This document shows, piece by piece, positions 41,040 to 52,814 of a stretch of DNA of 64,000 bases. The notes below the pieces were generated by a model. That model was not told the DNA's origin, ran no database searches, and saw only the letters and a program-made list of their open reading frames with translations. The translations under genes were made by a program, and so were the position numbers. Location: the NCBI GenBank assembly GCA_039621445.1, contig CP154955.1, forward strand, positions 28,224,725 through 28,288,724, given 5' to 3'. This DNA comes from Euglena gracilis (Eukaryota; Euglenida; Euglenophyceae; Euglenales). Position 1 is the stretch's first letter, and every line of letters begins with the position of its first letter.

Positions 41040-44000
41040 TGTGCGCACGCGTGTGTGTTGCGACCTGGAAGTGGACAGTGTCCCTGGGAGTCCGTCATTG
41101 CAGATATCCTACCCTGCAACGATGACATGACTGAGTGTGACTGGGCGTGATTGGCTGTCAGGACCCCCATTGGGGGGTTCTGTGACTGGCAGTGACTCAG
41201 CGTGACTGGGGTTAGGAGTTTGGGTGACCACAGGGGCCTGGTGCTACCCCCCAGGTGGTGGCGTCCATCCCCGGGTTCAACGCCACCGCCCAGTCCGCGT
41301 ACTGCACCGACCCGGACCCGAACCGGACGGATCATAAGCGTGGCTGCTCTGCAGGGGTGGCCGGCATCGCCCTGCTCGACTTCGGCACCGCCACCCACGC
41401 CCAGCGCCACCCGCCCTGGGGCAGAGTGTAGGGGGCCTCAGCTGTCGTACCGCGACACTGTGACGGGAGCACGTGCCGTGAGGCGCTTCTGGAGGTGCAT
41501 CGAACCGCAATCATTTAATTGAAACACGCACAACGGCCACGCCCACTGCCGAACGAGCGCCCCAGAGCGTGGGAACGTCCACCAAATGGTATTTGGGGGA
41601 GGGGGGCTGGCGCTGCGGGGGACGTGGTCGCGGTGGGGGCGGCCCTCACCGGCGGGTACCTGACGTGGGACGGGGACAACGCGGGCCAGGACATCGGCCT
41701 GGAGTTCTACCAGCCGTTCCTGTGGCGCGACAAGGGGGACTTCCTGCCGGCCGTCGGGCGCCTGGTCGCCAGTGGTCCCTCCGGCCAGGGTTTGATATGA
41801 GGGTGTTGGGGTGGAGAGGGAGCCCCCCCCCCCCCCGATCGGAGGGGGCATCCCGACCACCCACCCCCCACCTGCCATTTGGGTCTGGACTGATGGGGGG
41901 CGGTACCTGGCACCGGTTTTGGGAGACGAATTTTTTTGGGCACCAGGACAAAAATCGGGTCATCCAGACCTCCTCACTGTTTAGGTGGGGGGTGCCCCCC
42001 GGGGGTCCCCCTCCGGTCCAGCGCCCCTCACCTGCCCTCATGTCAAACCGTGCTGCCGACGCACTGACAAAGGCAGCGTGGACGGAGTGGCAGTTCACGC
42101 CGCTGAACGCCAGCGAGACCCACGTCCGCCTGACGGGCCGCGTGTGGGTGGCCCTGCAGTACACCGCCGGTGTGTGTGGGGGGGGGGACAGAACGGGGGG
42201 GTTTAATGGGGCATATGGAGCGGCACAGCCCTAAGGCCTCTGGATTAGTGACTGACTTTGGATCTTTTTGGGTTGGAGTTTGCAATTAATTCCTCAAACC
42301 AAACAACACCTCATAAATCCGGTGATTCCAAAACCCATGCTTATTCAGCTGCTCATTTTTCATTTTCATTCATTTCTTCCACAACACATTTCAGCACATC
42401 ACTTGAAAAGGAGAACTTTTCTTCTGATTTCTGCCATTTACAAACCACTCCGACTCAACGCTCCTGGTATATTTTTTCCATTTCAATTTTTTTTCTTCAT
42501 AATCCACATTTTTTTGATTTTTTTTTTGGCCGAAAAGTTTCACAGGCTTTTTTCTTTGAGTCACAACATTTCTTTCTCGCTTCCCCCATTCAAATTTGTC
42601 TCATTGTCCGGGAGTTGGGCTTTTTCCAGTCGTCCGCCCTCTGTCTCCTTCGCCTTGCTGCCCCAGGGATGATGGGGTGGATCTTCCCCACGTTTGCGGG
42701 CGTCGCCGGCACGTTCTACACCGCCACTTGGCCGCCGGACGCCCTGCCGCCCGACGGCAAGGCCACGTTCGCGTACTCCTTCGGGCCCGCCATGATGTAC
42801 CTCCGCACCATCTACAACTGCACCCGTGACATCCAGTGCAGCGGTGTGTGGGGTGTGAACGCCCCGAAATGTAAGCCAAGCCGCCAGCTTCTGAGGGTAT
42901 TTGGGTTGGACCAAGGGCTGTGTATGCTTACACCACATTATGTCCCTTTAGGTCATTACGGCGTTTTGACTGCAAGTGCTTGGTAGGGGCACCTCACCTT
43001 ACTCTCTTGGGAAGGTCCGCTCGCAAATGTCGCACAAATTTCCACAAAAGAAACAGGCGAGCAGAAAAGCCTCACCTGCGCACACCAATGCAGACATATG
43101 GTCCAAATGTGACAACCCCTTGCCATAAGCAACCCCCAAATATAAGCGACAACAAAATTCCGTGAATAAAGTTTTCATTAAACCTGCCGAAAATGGCAGA
43201 AAACAGCGAATTCCAAATTCCAGCAACTCCCATGAAAAAAAAGATGCGTGAATTCATGGTTAAGGCCCAAAAAGTGTGTTTGATTTATCAACCAAGGGTG
43301 TGGGGAGCCAAATATACAAGTACAAATGCAAATTTAGCTCAACTCATACGTGGCTGTAAAATTTGAAGTGGTGTTGCAACAGCTTCAGAAAGTATTCTGT
43401 GCTCTGATGTAGCGGCTAACTTTCAATAGTATAACACACAGAAATTGTGCTCCAAACATGTCAAATTCTCAATGACTCCCCACATTTGGCACGAAGAAAT
43501 CTGGAAATATTATCCACGATGATTTAAATCTTATCCATGATAACATTTTACTTCATCATCAGGGACAGGAAAGGCCACAAGAAAGGGGTAATTGCCTTGT
43601 TAAGGGTGAGTCCCTGATGCTCCCGGACAAATTTGAAAAACACCAAAATCATGGTCTTGTGGACCAGCCCTGTGTTTGGGGGGGTATTTGGTGGCTGGAA
43701 ATGCCAAGGGGACCTAGTTTCTGCGATGGCCTGGAATGCCCCCGATGGGCTAAGTTTTAGGGTTAGGGTTAGGGTTAGGGTGAGGTGCCACAAATAATCA
43801 CGAATAATCACAAACCAGCACGAATTTGGGGATTTTCCAAAATCACGAATAAACACGAATAATCACGAATAATCATGAATTTCCACAAATGACCTGGAAC
43901 AGTTTTTGTTCTCACTGCGGAACGACTTCTTCTGAAAATGGTTCACAGCCAGCAAAAAAAAACACGACATCGACCCCAAGCATTGGCATGGTTTCGACGC

Positions 44001-47000
44001 GAATTTTATGGATCACAACCATCAAAAACATCCCATCGATTCAAATCATTGGCTGGTTTGTCACATCACCTGCCGTGGAGAGGTCTTTCGGTCTCGCAGG
44101 GCTTATCAGGTCAAGTCAAGAATCGGTAAACGATGGGGAAGGCCACATTTCGACCTTTTGTTTCATTTTTTTTTGGCTTTTGTGATTGCGCCAGTGTGTT
44201 GGGCAATGTTCCAAGCTTTCAAGTCGAAGTGTGCGGAAGACATTGCATCAATGCCGCTGCCAAAGAGCTTTGTTTTTTGATATTCTGCTGTTGGAGGTGA
44301 TACACAACTCAGATGAGGAGTGTGCATTGGTTTTCTGGGCAGGTTTATTAAAAAACCGGGCGATTTTTGGGTAGGACGAATAATCACGAATAATCACGAA
44401 TAATCACGAATAATCACGAACCAGAATTGAGGGTGCCTAGCACGAATTTGTGGGAAACCCTGCCTAAAATGGCCCGAAATGGGCAGCGGTGAGGGGCTGG
44501 CCGTCGGCCCTGGCCCAGGGTTGAATCTGGTTGCCAGAGCCCCCAACCCAACCCACCCATCCCCAGGGAACGGGGATTGTGTGGTGGACCACTGCGTGTG
44601 CGATCGCGCCTGGTCCGGGCCCCGCTGTGACTCCTGCCCAGGGGACCCTCGTGTGTGTGTGCGTGTGTGTGTTGTGTTGTGTGTTGTGTGTTGTGTGTTG
44701 CGTATGTGTGTACATATGTGTGTGTGTTTGTTGTGTTGTTGCATTTCTGTGTGTTTGGGCTGTGGCTGATGTGTTCTGCCGGCGGGCAGAGAGCTGACCC
44801 TCCTGCCCGAGGCTGCTCAGCCCGCCGTACTTCGGCTCCGCCACGGGGCCAATGCCCCCCGGGCGACTGCTGTACCTTGAGCACCGCTGGGACTGCCCCT
44901 ACTTCTGCTACACCCTCGACGGCCGGGACCCCGTGTGCGGCATTGCAACGCCCTGCGTGGTGTGTGCCCACGGCCCGACGTGTTGCCATATTGACACACG
45001 GCACCATCATCGCAGCACAAGCATTTCGAGTTACGTCTTAGTGAAGAGGGAGTCCCCCCCCTACCCTTGCCCTTACCGATGCCCCCCCACCATTGAGCGT
45101 CCATGGGCACATTAGGTGCTCGTCCTATTTCTGATGGGGTTTCTGTTATTTTTAGAGTGAAAGGGATTTGATAGGGATGCACCCCCAAAGCCAGCCTACT
45201 AGTTCGGGGGGGTCAAGCATGCCCCCCACAGCAAACCATTTGCCACGCCAACCATACTTCTGCTCGTCAACTCCCTGCATTTGTTGGCAAAAAAAAATAC
45301 GCTGCATGGAATGTGCCGGCCCCAGGCGACTTTCGCGCGGTGCGGCGCGCGTCGGTGGGCTGGGGTCTGGCCCCTCGCAGGTGGGGGCGGTGTACGAGGT
45401 GCCCTTCTGGATGACGACCCCCGTGGAGGTGGCGGCCGTGGCGTGTGCCGCGGACGGCATCAGTAGCGTCGTGGTGCGGGGCAGCTTCTACCCGCTGGCC
45501 GCCTGGACCTGCGTCCAGGACCAGGTGGTCGCCATCGAGTTCGAGCGCAGCGTCCAGGTCTTTTTCCCTCTGCCATGCCTCCCTCTGCCCCAGTGTCATC
45601 ACGCGGCGGGCGGGCTGAGTGCGTCCCTCAGATGACAACCACACAACCGTGTCTGTCCCAAGCAGGGAATGGGGCAGTGGGGACATGCAAGCAAGCAACC
45701 CTATGTCCGGGAGGCAGGGGTGACAGAGAATCCTGTGGTGGGAAACTGGTTTGTGGGCAGGCCCCCACCCCGGTTGGGGGTCGACCATTCCACCACGCTT
45801 TCCTGATCCTCGAGGAGTCATGGGGTGAAAGCCGCCTTTTCCCAACCAACAGCCTTTTCCCAACCCTGGATGCCCACCTGCCCGGCTCATTTTGTGGTCT
45901 ACAATTGACTTTTTCCCAATGCCTTGCCGATCTTTTCCGAACTCCCTACTTTAGTTTCGCTGTTTCGACCGTGGTTCCACCTGGGGGGGGGGGTTGGGTT
46001 CGCGCTGGCTATTATGTTGAGCTCCGCGTGGCACCAAAGAGGGGCCATGCCCGGCTCGCTCGCCGCAGGTGCGGGCGACCTACGACGACGTCTACCCGCC
46101 CAACGCCCGCTGCACGTGGCGGTACGGCACCGCCGCCCCCGCGGGGGCCACCGCCACCGTCTCGTTCTCCAGCTTTGCCGTGGACCTGCGCAAAGGGGAC
46201 AAACAGGCTTTGGGCGCCCCTGGGGTACCTTTTCCGTCCACCCTTTCGCCCTTCCATCGCCCTGAAGTGGCCATTTGGGGCGTTTCCTACCACCAGCCTA
46301 CTCCCCCCCCACCCTTTGGTGTTGCAACGAAGCCTGGGGGTAACCTGACCATTGAGGCAGGCATGCCGAGCCAGGCGGGTTACCAGGTGCTGGTGTTCCA
46401 CATTCTGGCCCAGCCCGACCGCCCGTACACCCTGCCGCTGCCCCTGACACTACGTTTCATGAGCGATGCGACCGACCAGCGGTGTGCCGAAAGGGGGTTT
46501 GTCGGTAGGCAACTTTGCAGTGCGCACTGATTGGGTGCACATTACGCACTCGGCGTGCCTTATGTGTTCGTGTTTGTGTGTAGGGAGCGGGATATTTTTT
46601 TGCTTTAGCAGAAAAACCGAGCAATGCAAGGATTTTGCATTTTCATGCGGATCTTGCAGGATTTTGAATTTTGAGTAATTAGTGCATATGCCTTTTCTCC
46701 ATCATTGCCGATGGCGGAACATTTTTTCTGGACCTCCCTGGGATTTCTGTATTGTTTGTCAAAAGTGTTTCATCTCCAGCCCATTACACATCTGCCAAGG
46801 ACCTGACATTTGCGGCATTTGCCTGTGAATTTCACCACAATCACCACCTACCTATGTGCAATTTGTCTCATCTCCTGCGGACAAGAACTGTGACCGAAAA
46901 TGGTTGCCATGCCGACAGTTCTGGTTGTCACGAGCCATGATCTTCCTCCGACCACTTCGGCACACATGGTCCCACCAATGCGGGCCGGCTTCGTAACACG

Positions 47001-49130
47001 GCTTTTCCCTTAGCCGCCCTGGGCTCACAGGTCGGGGTTCCTGTTGAACATCTCGTCCGGCAGCCGCCTCACGGGCCCCGTGTGTGGCAATGGCATCCGC
47101 CACCCCTATGAGGGCTGCGACGACGGCAACACCCGCGCCGGGGACGGTTGCAGCGCCGACTGCCAGGTGGAGCAGGGATGGGCCCAGGCGCCGGCATCCC
47201 GCTCACTGCGCTGTGTTGCAACCCCCCGCCCCAAATAACAAACAAACCCTCTCAGAGTTGGGGTCCAGGGGGTGGGATTATTATTATTTTAAAGTTCATT
47301 GTTTGGGCAGAATTTTAGAAGTCAAAAATTGACCCAACATTGCCTCACCAGGCTCTACAGGTCATTTTTGGTTGTTTTTTTTTTTTTTTTTTTGCACAAT
47401 TGAAGCTTTGTGGAATTTTCTGAACCATTTGTATTCAATTTTGTGGTTTTTGCAATGTTTGTGCTCATTCCTCCTGTTTTTTTTCCTTCCCTTCATGGCT
47501 GTCAAGGGTTTATTCTTTAGGGGGGTTTATTATTTGGGGGTTTATGCATGTGTACGTGTTTGCATGCATGTGTGTGTGATTATGAAGAGGCGCTTTTGTT
47601 TCATTTTATGCTCTTATGGTATTTACATTGGCATTGTAGCCATGGGGGTGGGCCAGCCTTTCTGTCTTTCATATCTCCCTCATCACCAATGTCCCGCTGG
47701 ACCCAGCAGTGTTTCTGGGTTCATCCCCCCCCCCTGCGTCATCATTTCAGGTAGATCCCAAGACCCTGTGCCAAATCATCAAAATTAACATTTTTTTTCC
47801 ACATCTTGAGGGACTGCACAGCTTTTTTTAACCTTCCCACTCCTTTTCTTTCCAGATTGCACATGGCATAAAGTGGAGCCCCCACAGTCAAGTGTCGGGT
47901 ATTCTGTGTTGTAAACATTTCTGGACACATATGATGCTTTTGACTATTGCTGCTAATTCATGCTTTGTATTGCAAGGGAAGGGATGTTGTTCTTTTGGTT
48001 CTGTGGGGGTCTGCCCCCCCCCCAGATGACGCCGAAAGGCTGATTAAGTAAAAAAAAAAAAACTCCAACTTTTTGGCAACATGAAGGAAATTTGTAGTTT
48101 CAGCTGCACACAAAAGAGGACACTGTTCCGGGTACAAGTGTGAGGTGCACTGTGGGTGACTGTGGGATGCACTGCGGAGTGAAGTGTAAAGGTGCACTGT
48201 GGGAGGTGTGGGGTGATTGCAGGGTGCATTGTGGGAAGTGTGGGTGACTATGGGGTGGGTCACATTGCGGGCTGCACCGTGGGTTGAAGTGTGGGGTATT
48301 GTAGGGTACCCTACAGTACTGTGAGGGTTTCACTTTACGCCATCACTCTTCCTGATACCCCCTACAACTAGCCCACAAGGTTACATCATGTGACAGCACT
48401 CTCTCAAAACCCTTTAAATCCACTATTTCAAGCCAAAATTGTTTGTGTAGATAGATAAATGGACCCCCCCCCAAATTCAAAAAAATACCAACCTAATAAT
48501 ATATTATATATTATGTACCTATATGGGCAGTTTAAAAGATTCCCCCTCCCCCCAACCAAGTCTGCCGGTGCCTGGCGGGGCGTGCACGGGCTACATCGGC
48601 GGCCCCTCCGTCTGCAGTCGGCCGCCCTGCACGCTGCGGTGCCGCCACGGCGGCCGGTGCGTCGTGATGCCGAACGGCACGCCGCAGTGCGTCTGCGCCC
48701 GGGGCTGGAAGGGCGCGCTCTGCGGGGTGGACCTTGACATGTGCGAGTGCGCCTTCTGCATGGGGATCTGCTGGGAGGGCGTCGGCCCCAACGTGACGTG
48801 CTGCCACCCAATCAGGCTCCCTTCAAGCCCTGCCACATGCGTGATCCCCCAAAGGAGAAACCAGGCAGAAAGAGCATTGGTGAACTCAAGTTGTATTATG
48901 CATCACCATGCATGCCATAGCGGATGTCATCGCCATGATCCCTCTCTGAACGCTGGTGAAACGGCTGCCTGAGGGCAAATAACACCTGCCATGGCCACGG
49001 CAACTGCACCCCAACAGCCGGGGTGTGCGCCTGCGAGGAGGAGTACTCCGCGCCGCTGTGCCGGGTGCCCCGCAACTCCAGCACCCCCACAGCCGGGCTT
49101 GTCCTCGGCTCCGTCTTTGGCCCTCTCCAT
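39935..49130 (+). CDS. Secreted or type-I membrane modular protein: EGF-like, CUB and DUF4215-type domains
   Basis: ATG at 39935 opens a signal peptide ([20 protein letters not shown]). Phase-consistent exons: 39935-40015, 40154-40201, 40667-40789, 41255-41425, about 41573-41789, 42077-42169, 42667-42843, 44567-44650, 44821-44956, 45381-45557, 46069-46224, about 46333-46481, 47031-47166, then about 48565-48790 and 48972-49090. After an N-terminal beta-rich region ([35 protein letters not shown]) comes EGF-like [20 protein letters not shown], a second unknown module, a CUB domain ([40 protein letters not shown]), a Cys-rich [20 protein letters not shown] repeat of DUF4215 type, and two EGF-like segments ([39 protein letters not shown]). 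N-glycosylation sequons are frequent. [10 protein letters not shown] at the end may begin a transmembrane helix, so further 3' exons are likely. About 700 residues seen. It acts outside the cell; the ligand is unknown. Confidence 0.8.
40998..41042 (+). repeat. (GT)n microsatellite
   Basis: About 18 GT units after CATGCATG, in an intron of the secreted protein gene. Confidence 0.95.
43757..43785 (+). repeat. Interstitial telomere-like (TTAGGG)n
   Basis: Three to four TTAGGG units (TTTTAGGGTTAGGGTTAGGG) adjoining the AATAATCACG array. Also TTAGGGTTAGGG near 53766 and CCCTAACCCTAA near 6496. Confidence 0.9.
43790..44425 (+). mobile_element. hAT-like transposon remnant between AATAATCACG arrays
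   Basis: Arrays of the 10-mer AATAATCACG flank the segment (43795-43882 and 44376-44422). The inside frame 43889-44185 contains the string [20 protein letters not shown], close to the hAT C-terminal dimerisation signature (S.a.ER.FS.aG.i). Further fragments follow in shifted frames, so the transposase is broken. It sits in an intron of the secreted protein gene. Precise termini and target duplication were not found. Confidence 0.5.
44651..44762 (+). repeat. (GT)n/TGTGTTG microsatellite starting at a splice donor
   Basis: Starts with the donor of the first EGF exon (GACCCTC|GTGTGTGTGC). Because every second base pair offers a GT, the exact donor is ambiguous. Confidence 0.9.
46225..46332 (+). 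other. Possible short intron or retained segment within the CUB domain
   Basis: The reading frame is open straight through ([17 protein letters not shown]..), so this could be coding. GTACCT at 46225 and AACGAAG at 46332 would remove 108 bp in phase and restore normal CUB spacing. The acceptor lacks a good pyrimidine tract, so I leave both options. Confidence 0.35.
48130..48312 (+). repeat. Degenerate tandem repeat of GGTGCACTGTGGG
   Basis: About six iterations of TGCAcTGtGGG-AGTGTGGGGTGA with a spacing of roughly 30-40 bp, in an intron of the secreted protein gene. Confidence 0.7.
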
Positions 49131-49147
49131 CCTTCACTGACCTTTTT

Positions 49148-49320
49148 TCAATGCTGTGTCAGAGAGCTTGCACCAGATACTAGTCTTGGTTGAGTACGTG
49201 TATTGGCCGAAACTGTCACAACCTTGAGGGAACCTTACACAGTAGTATGCCCATGCCCACGTTGTTACATTGTGGCATTTTTGGCCTTTCTGGACAGTTT
49301 TCATTTCAAACAGCTTAAAA
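49148..49320 (+). repeat. Duplicated segment G, copy 1
   Basis: CAATGCTGTGTCAGAGAGCTT..GATACTAGTCT..AACTG..AACCTTG..CCTTACACA..TTTGGCCTTTC..GACAGTTTTCATTTC. The same words in order occur at 50139-50255, about 0.8 kb downstream. Confidence 0.6.
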
Positions 49321-50138
49321 TTAGTGGGAAAATTGCACCACCCCCCACTATAAAAACCAAATCTCAACCAGGCATCATATTATGGTTATGCTCATTATAT
49401 GGGTTGTTTTAAATTTGTCCAGTAAGTCTGGCGGCGGCTGATGGGCGTTGGGAGGTGTCCAAGCGCCGGAGGATTTGCACTTTTTTGGTTTTGCGTTCCG
49501 TTCGGTTGGCCGCTCCGGTCGGGATCCGTGCCAGCGGAAGGGGTTAGAGAGCGGTCTGCCGCATTCAGGTCTAATGCGCGTTGTTCCTTGGGCGGTCTGA
49601 TTTGTTGTAGTTTTTGTGGACTCTTGCTCACACCTTTTGTGTGGGATGTTTTTGCAATCCTGCGTCGTGCATTGACAATTCAAGCTTTTTGACCTTTGGA
49701 CGGTGACCATTTGCTAAGACTTCAGGCTCCAGAAGTGGCCTGCGGGAGTGCGGTGACTGGCGGGTGTGGGGTTTTTGTGGGGTGGTGAGGAAATGGGGTG
49801 GGTTCTGGGGGGTTTCCTGTGAGAGGCAACCTTGGGAAGGCGCGAATCTGGGACCGAATACCGGGGGTAAACTGCCGGGCCTCAAAGAGGCAAGAGAAGC
49901 TCAAGCGAGCTGTGCTCACAGTGTTGGGTCCCATCCATTGGCTGAGAAACCAGCGCATGAGCCTGCTTCTCTTTTGCCTGGTTCATGTTGACCTGACAGG
50001 GTGCGGAGTTGCATTCTGCGTTTTTGTGGCGGGCACACTAGAATATTAAGCCGGGGTGGTCTGCGATGGGGGAGTTGTGAAAGCGAACTTTTGGGGCTCC
50101 GTCTTAGCACCTCTCCACCTTGCTGCAGACTGTTAATT
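49321..50138. other. Region between the two segment-G copies
   Basis: Weak ORFs exist on the minus strand: one at 49631-49395 encodes a Ser/Pro/Gln-rich MSKSPQKLQQIRPPKEQRA, and others run from 49958. No splice support and no family match. It may be the body of an element flanked by direct repeats. Confidence 0.3.
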
Positions 50139-50258
50139 GGCAATGCTGTGTCTTGCACAGATACTAGTCTAGACGTATTAAAACTGCAAAACCTTGCCTT
50201 ACACATTTTTTCATGTATTGGTTTGGCCTTTGACAGTTTTTCATTTCATTTTTTTTTT
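50139..50258 (+). repeat. Duplicated segment G, copy 2
   Basis: Counterpart of 49148-49320, ending in a long T run (50250-50270). Confidence 0.6.
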
Positions 50259-50280
50259 TTTTTTTTTTTTTAAGCACAGA

Positions 50281-50520
50281 CCCCCCCCCCCCCCCCGGGG
50301 GGTGGGTGACTGGTTTTTTTCAGAGTGACTGACTGGTTTTTGGCCCGGACCCCCTCCTCCCCCCCCCCCGGGGGGGGTCGGCCAGGAGTGGGCAAAAGTG
50401 GCTTGAGTGACCCCGGCGCCGAAGGCGCCGGAAATTTTTTTTTGGCCTAAAATGCCTAAAGTGCCTGGAAAGTGGCCGTTTTTCTGAGTGGCCGACCCCC
50501 CGGGGGGGCTCCCGGATCTG
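50281..50520 (+). repeat. Repeat family A, left half, split by a foldback insertion
   Basis: Nearly identical to 1981-2190: GGGTGACTGGTTTTTTTCAG, GACTGACTGGTTTTTGGCCC, CCGGCGCCGAAGGCGCCGGA. Continues at 50813 after the insertion. Confidence 0.8.
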
Positions 50521-50812
50521 GCCTGGGGGGGGGGGTTGTGGGCAGACCCTAGGGTCTGCCCACGGTCGCCAAAGGTCGCCAAAGGTCGCTATGGGTATTT
50601 CCTACTCAGTCTTTTTTGCATTGTAGCGGCGTAGGCAACTGTTCCAGGGCCCTAAAAAAAAAAAATCCCTTGTGTGTGCAACACCTTTTGTGTGTATGTT
50701 GCGCTAATTTGCCGTGGAGCGCATTTTTTGACATCGACCCACCCACGACCTTTGGCGACCATGGCGACCTTTGGCGACCCTAGGGTCTGCCCACAACCCC
50801 CCCCCCCCAGGC
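50518..50812. mobile_element. Foldback element inserted in repeat family A
   Basis: Inverted arms of about 75 bp: GGCCTGGGGG..GTGGGCAGACCCTAGGGT..GTCGCCAAAGG at 50521-50590, complementary to CCTTTGGCGACC..ACCCTAGGGTCTGCCCAC..CCCCAGGCC at 50750-50812, around about 150 bp of unique DNA. The right half of repeat A resumes at 50813. A short ATCT occurs on both sides (50517 region; AAATCT at 50813). Confidence 0.75.
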
Positions 50813-50925
50813 CAAATCTCCCCCCCCCCCCGGGGGGGGGAGAGGTAGTGACTGGCTGACTGGTTTTTAAAAAAGTGGAGTGAACCCCCTCCCCCCCCCC
50901 CGGGGGTCGGTAAAAATTGTATGCT
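50813..50925 (+). repeat. Repeat family A, right half
   Basis: C-run/G-run palindrome, GTAGTGACTGGCTGACTGGTTT, AAAAGTGGAG and GGTCGGTAAAAATTGTATG, as at 2185-2290. Confidence 0.8.
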
Positions 50926-51059
50926 CTCAACCTTCCTAAAATAAAAAATTAACAAGGAACACGAGAAGCTGGCAGGCCTTGCGTTACATCTTCAGTTTAA
51001 CCCCCCCCCCTAATTTACAAACCAGATGCCATAACCCGGGCGTTGCTTGAGTCGAAGGG

Positions 51060-51260
51060 CACCTGATCCTCTTGGGGGAGGGGTGCAGCCAGCAGCGTTT
51101 TTCCAGCCTTGCCCCCCCCCCCCCATGCAGGCTATCCCATGGACCCGAGGGGGGGGGGCAGTTCCACCTGGGGGACCCCATAGGAGGTCCAGCAACCAGC
51201 TTTTTTCCAGCCATCCAAATTTTCTGGCCTCTGAGCTGCTCCCCTGGGGGGGTTGCTAAG
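51060..51260 (+). repeat. Two repeat family B copies
   Basis: GGTGCAGCCAGCAGCGTTTTTCCAG with a C-run, then GGTCCAGCAACCAGCTTTTTTCC, TTTTCTGGCCTCTGAGCTGC and GGGGGGGTTGCTAAGCGACACC. Confidence 0.6.
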
Positions 51261-52475
51261 CGACACCCTGGCCATAACCCCCATTTTTTTTTAAACTTCA
51301 GGAAGACTCTGGGCGAACAGTGCAACAGTTGGCACCTTGGTCAGAGGTTCAGAAACAAATATTACAAGTGGGGTGCAATTTTTAGGGAATGCAAATGGAA
51401 TGATGCAGCGTATGTTTGTTCATTTTTGTGCCCATTCAATTCCTTGAGGAGCTTGTGAATAACTAATTTGTTGCATGGTTTCCATTTTTGCACAATGAAA
51501 ATTTTGTCAATCTGCTTTTCATTCAATCTGTTTTGTGATTTGTTAGGTTTATTACAGTTTTTTGTTATGATTTCAGCATGAATATTGTCATCTGAACGGA
51601 CCTGATAAAACAGGACAGTTTTGTCCTTAGGCGGCCTAATTCACACTTAAGCTTTTTTATGTTGATTTGCGCATTTGCGCAAATTTCCGAATTTTTTTTT
51701 ATTTCGGCTGTTATATTCATGGCTCCGGGGAGTTTGAAAACACGATGACAAGAGAGTGCTAAAATAAGCAAAATTCTGTTTTTGGCGGTATGACCCCTTG
51801 GACTTTGGCAAACAATGGTGTTTTTGGGGGGGGGGGTCCGGGAATGGGCTCCGCACGTCGAAACCCCCAGGACCTTCCCACCTGGGAGGGGGAAAAACGC
51901 AAAAAGGCGGCACAGGAACGGGACCTTTACTGCCCTTGTTGCTCTTTTTCAGCTGTTTTCCTGGGTGAGCCCGAGCTGCCGGCGGTCTGTGTCTTGGGTT
52001 TCCCCAATGACGCAAATGTGATGCGGACCCCTCCCCGGATGCGGACCCCCCTGTCCGCCGCAGACCAGAAGCAGAAACACTGAAATCTTCATCCCGTCCA
52101 TTGACAAGGGTTCACACACAAACCCTCGGGTAGGGCTGCGCTTAACAACCTCTGGGGGGCAGGAAACTTGGGAAAAAGGCGGTGAGTAACCCCATCCCAT
52201 ATCCCATGGGGTCATAAGGTGTTTGCCGGACTGCTTTGCTTGCGGTGTGTCGGTGTGCAGTTTTGGTGCATTTGTTAAAGCGCAGGGAGGAAGTGCCGGG
52301 GTGTGTTGGTGTGGTGAGACCAAGCCGGCGGGAAGGACTGAGTGTAAGGAAGGTAAGTGCGGGGTGTTGGGCAAGTGAAGTGCAGAGGGGAAGAAATAGG
52401 GTCTGCAGGGAATGAAAGGGACGGGTGTCAACCACGCGCAACCAGTTTTGTTGCAAAGAACCAAGCGCAAGAAGC
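51261..52475. other. Intergenic, no supported gene
   Basis: A 254-codon minus-strand frame (52713-51949) crosses the palindrome cluster and shows no conserved-looking composition. A module of GCGCAAATTT and AATTCACACTTAAG (51628-51695) belongs to the dispersed module described in the findings. Confidence 0.4.
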
Positions 52476-52590
52476 CCAACCCCTGAAGGACAAAATTGTT
52501 TTTATGGGCGCAAATGCGCGCACAAACATAATTATGTTGGTGCACGCAATTGCGCCCATAAACACAATTTTGTCCTTCAAAGGTTGGGCT
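52476..52590. repeat. Long palindrome containing GGGCGCAAATGCGC
   Basis: CCAACCCCTGAAGGACAAAA..TTTATGGGCGCAAATGCGC..AACATAATTATGTT..GCAATTGCGCCCATAAA..TTTTGTCCTTCAAAGGTTGG: a near-perfect inverted repeat with arms of about 50 bp and no spacer. Confidence 0.9.
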
Positions 52591-52814
52591 TTGGCGCCCA
52601 TGAACTGACACCGTCGATAAACGGCGTGACAAAGAGGGCGTGACGGCGCGGACCAGCGGGCCGTCCAGAAACATAGTTTGGTGGGTTTGCCACACCGCTT
52701 GTCGACAGCGCAAGCTTTGGGCGTAAATGCGCCCACTAACAAATTGTGTTGGTGGGTGTTAATGCGCGCAAAAACATAAAGAGGAAGGGTGTTACGGAAA
52801 CACAGCCTTCAAAC

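Noticed and set aside
43757-43785. TTAGGG units as a chromosome end
   Set aside because: Only three to four units, with gene exons on both sides. Interstitial, not a telomere.
43795-44422. Regularly repeated short units resembling a CRISPR array
   Set aside because: Units are 10 bp without unique spacers of constant length, the genome is eukaryotic, and a hAT-like fragment lies inside.
51949-52713. 254-codon minus-strand ORF
   Set aside because: It spans the palindrome cluster, changes character along its length and shows no exon structure or recognisable motif.
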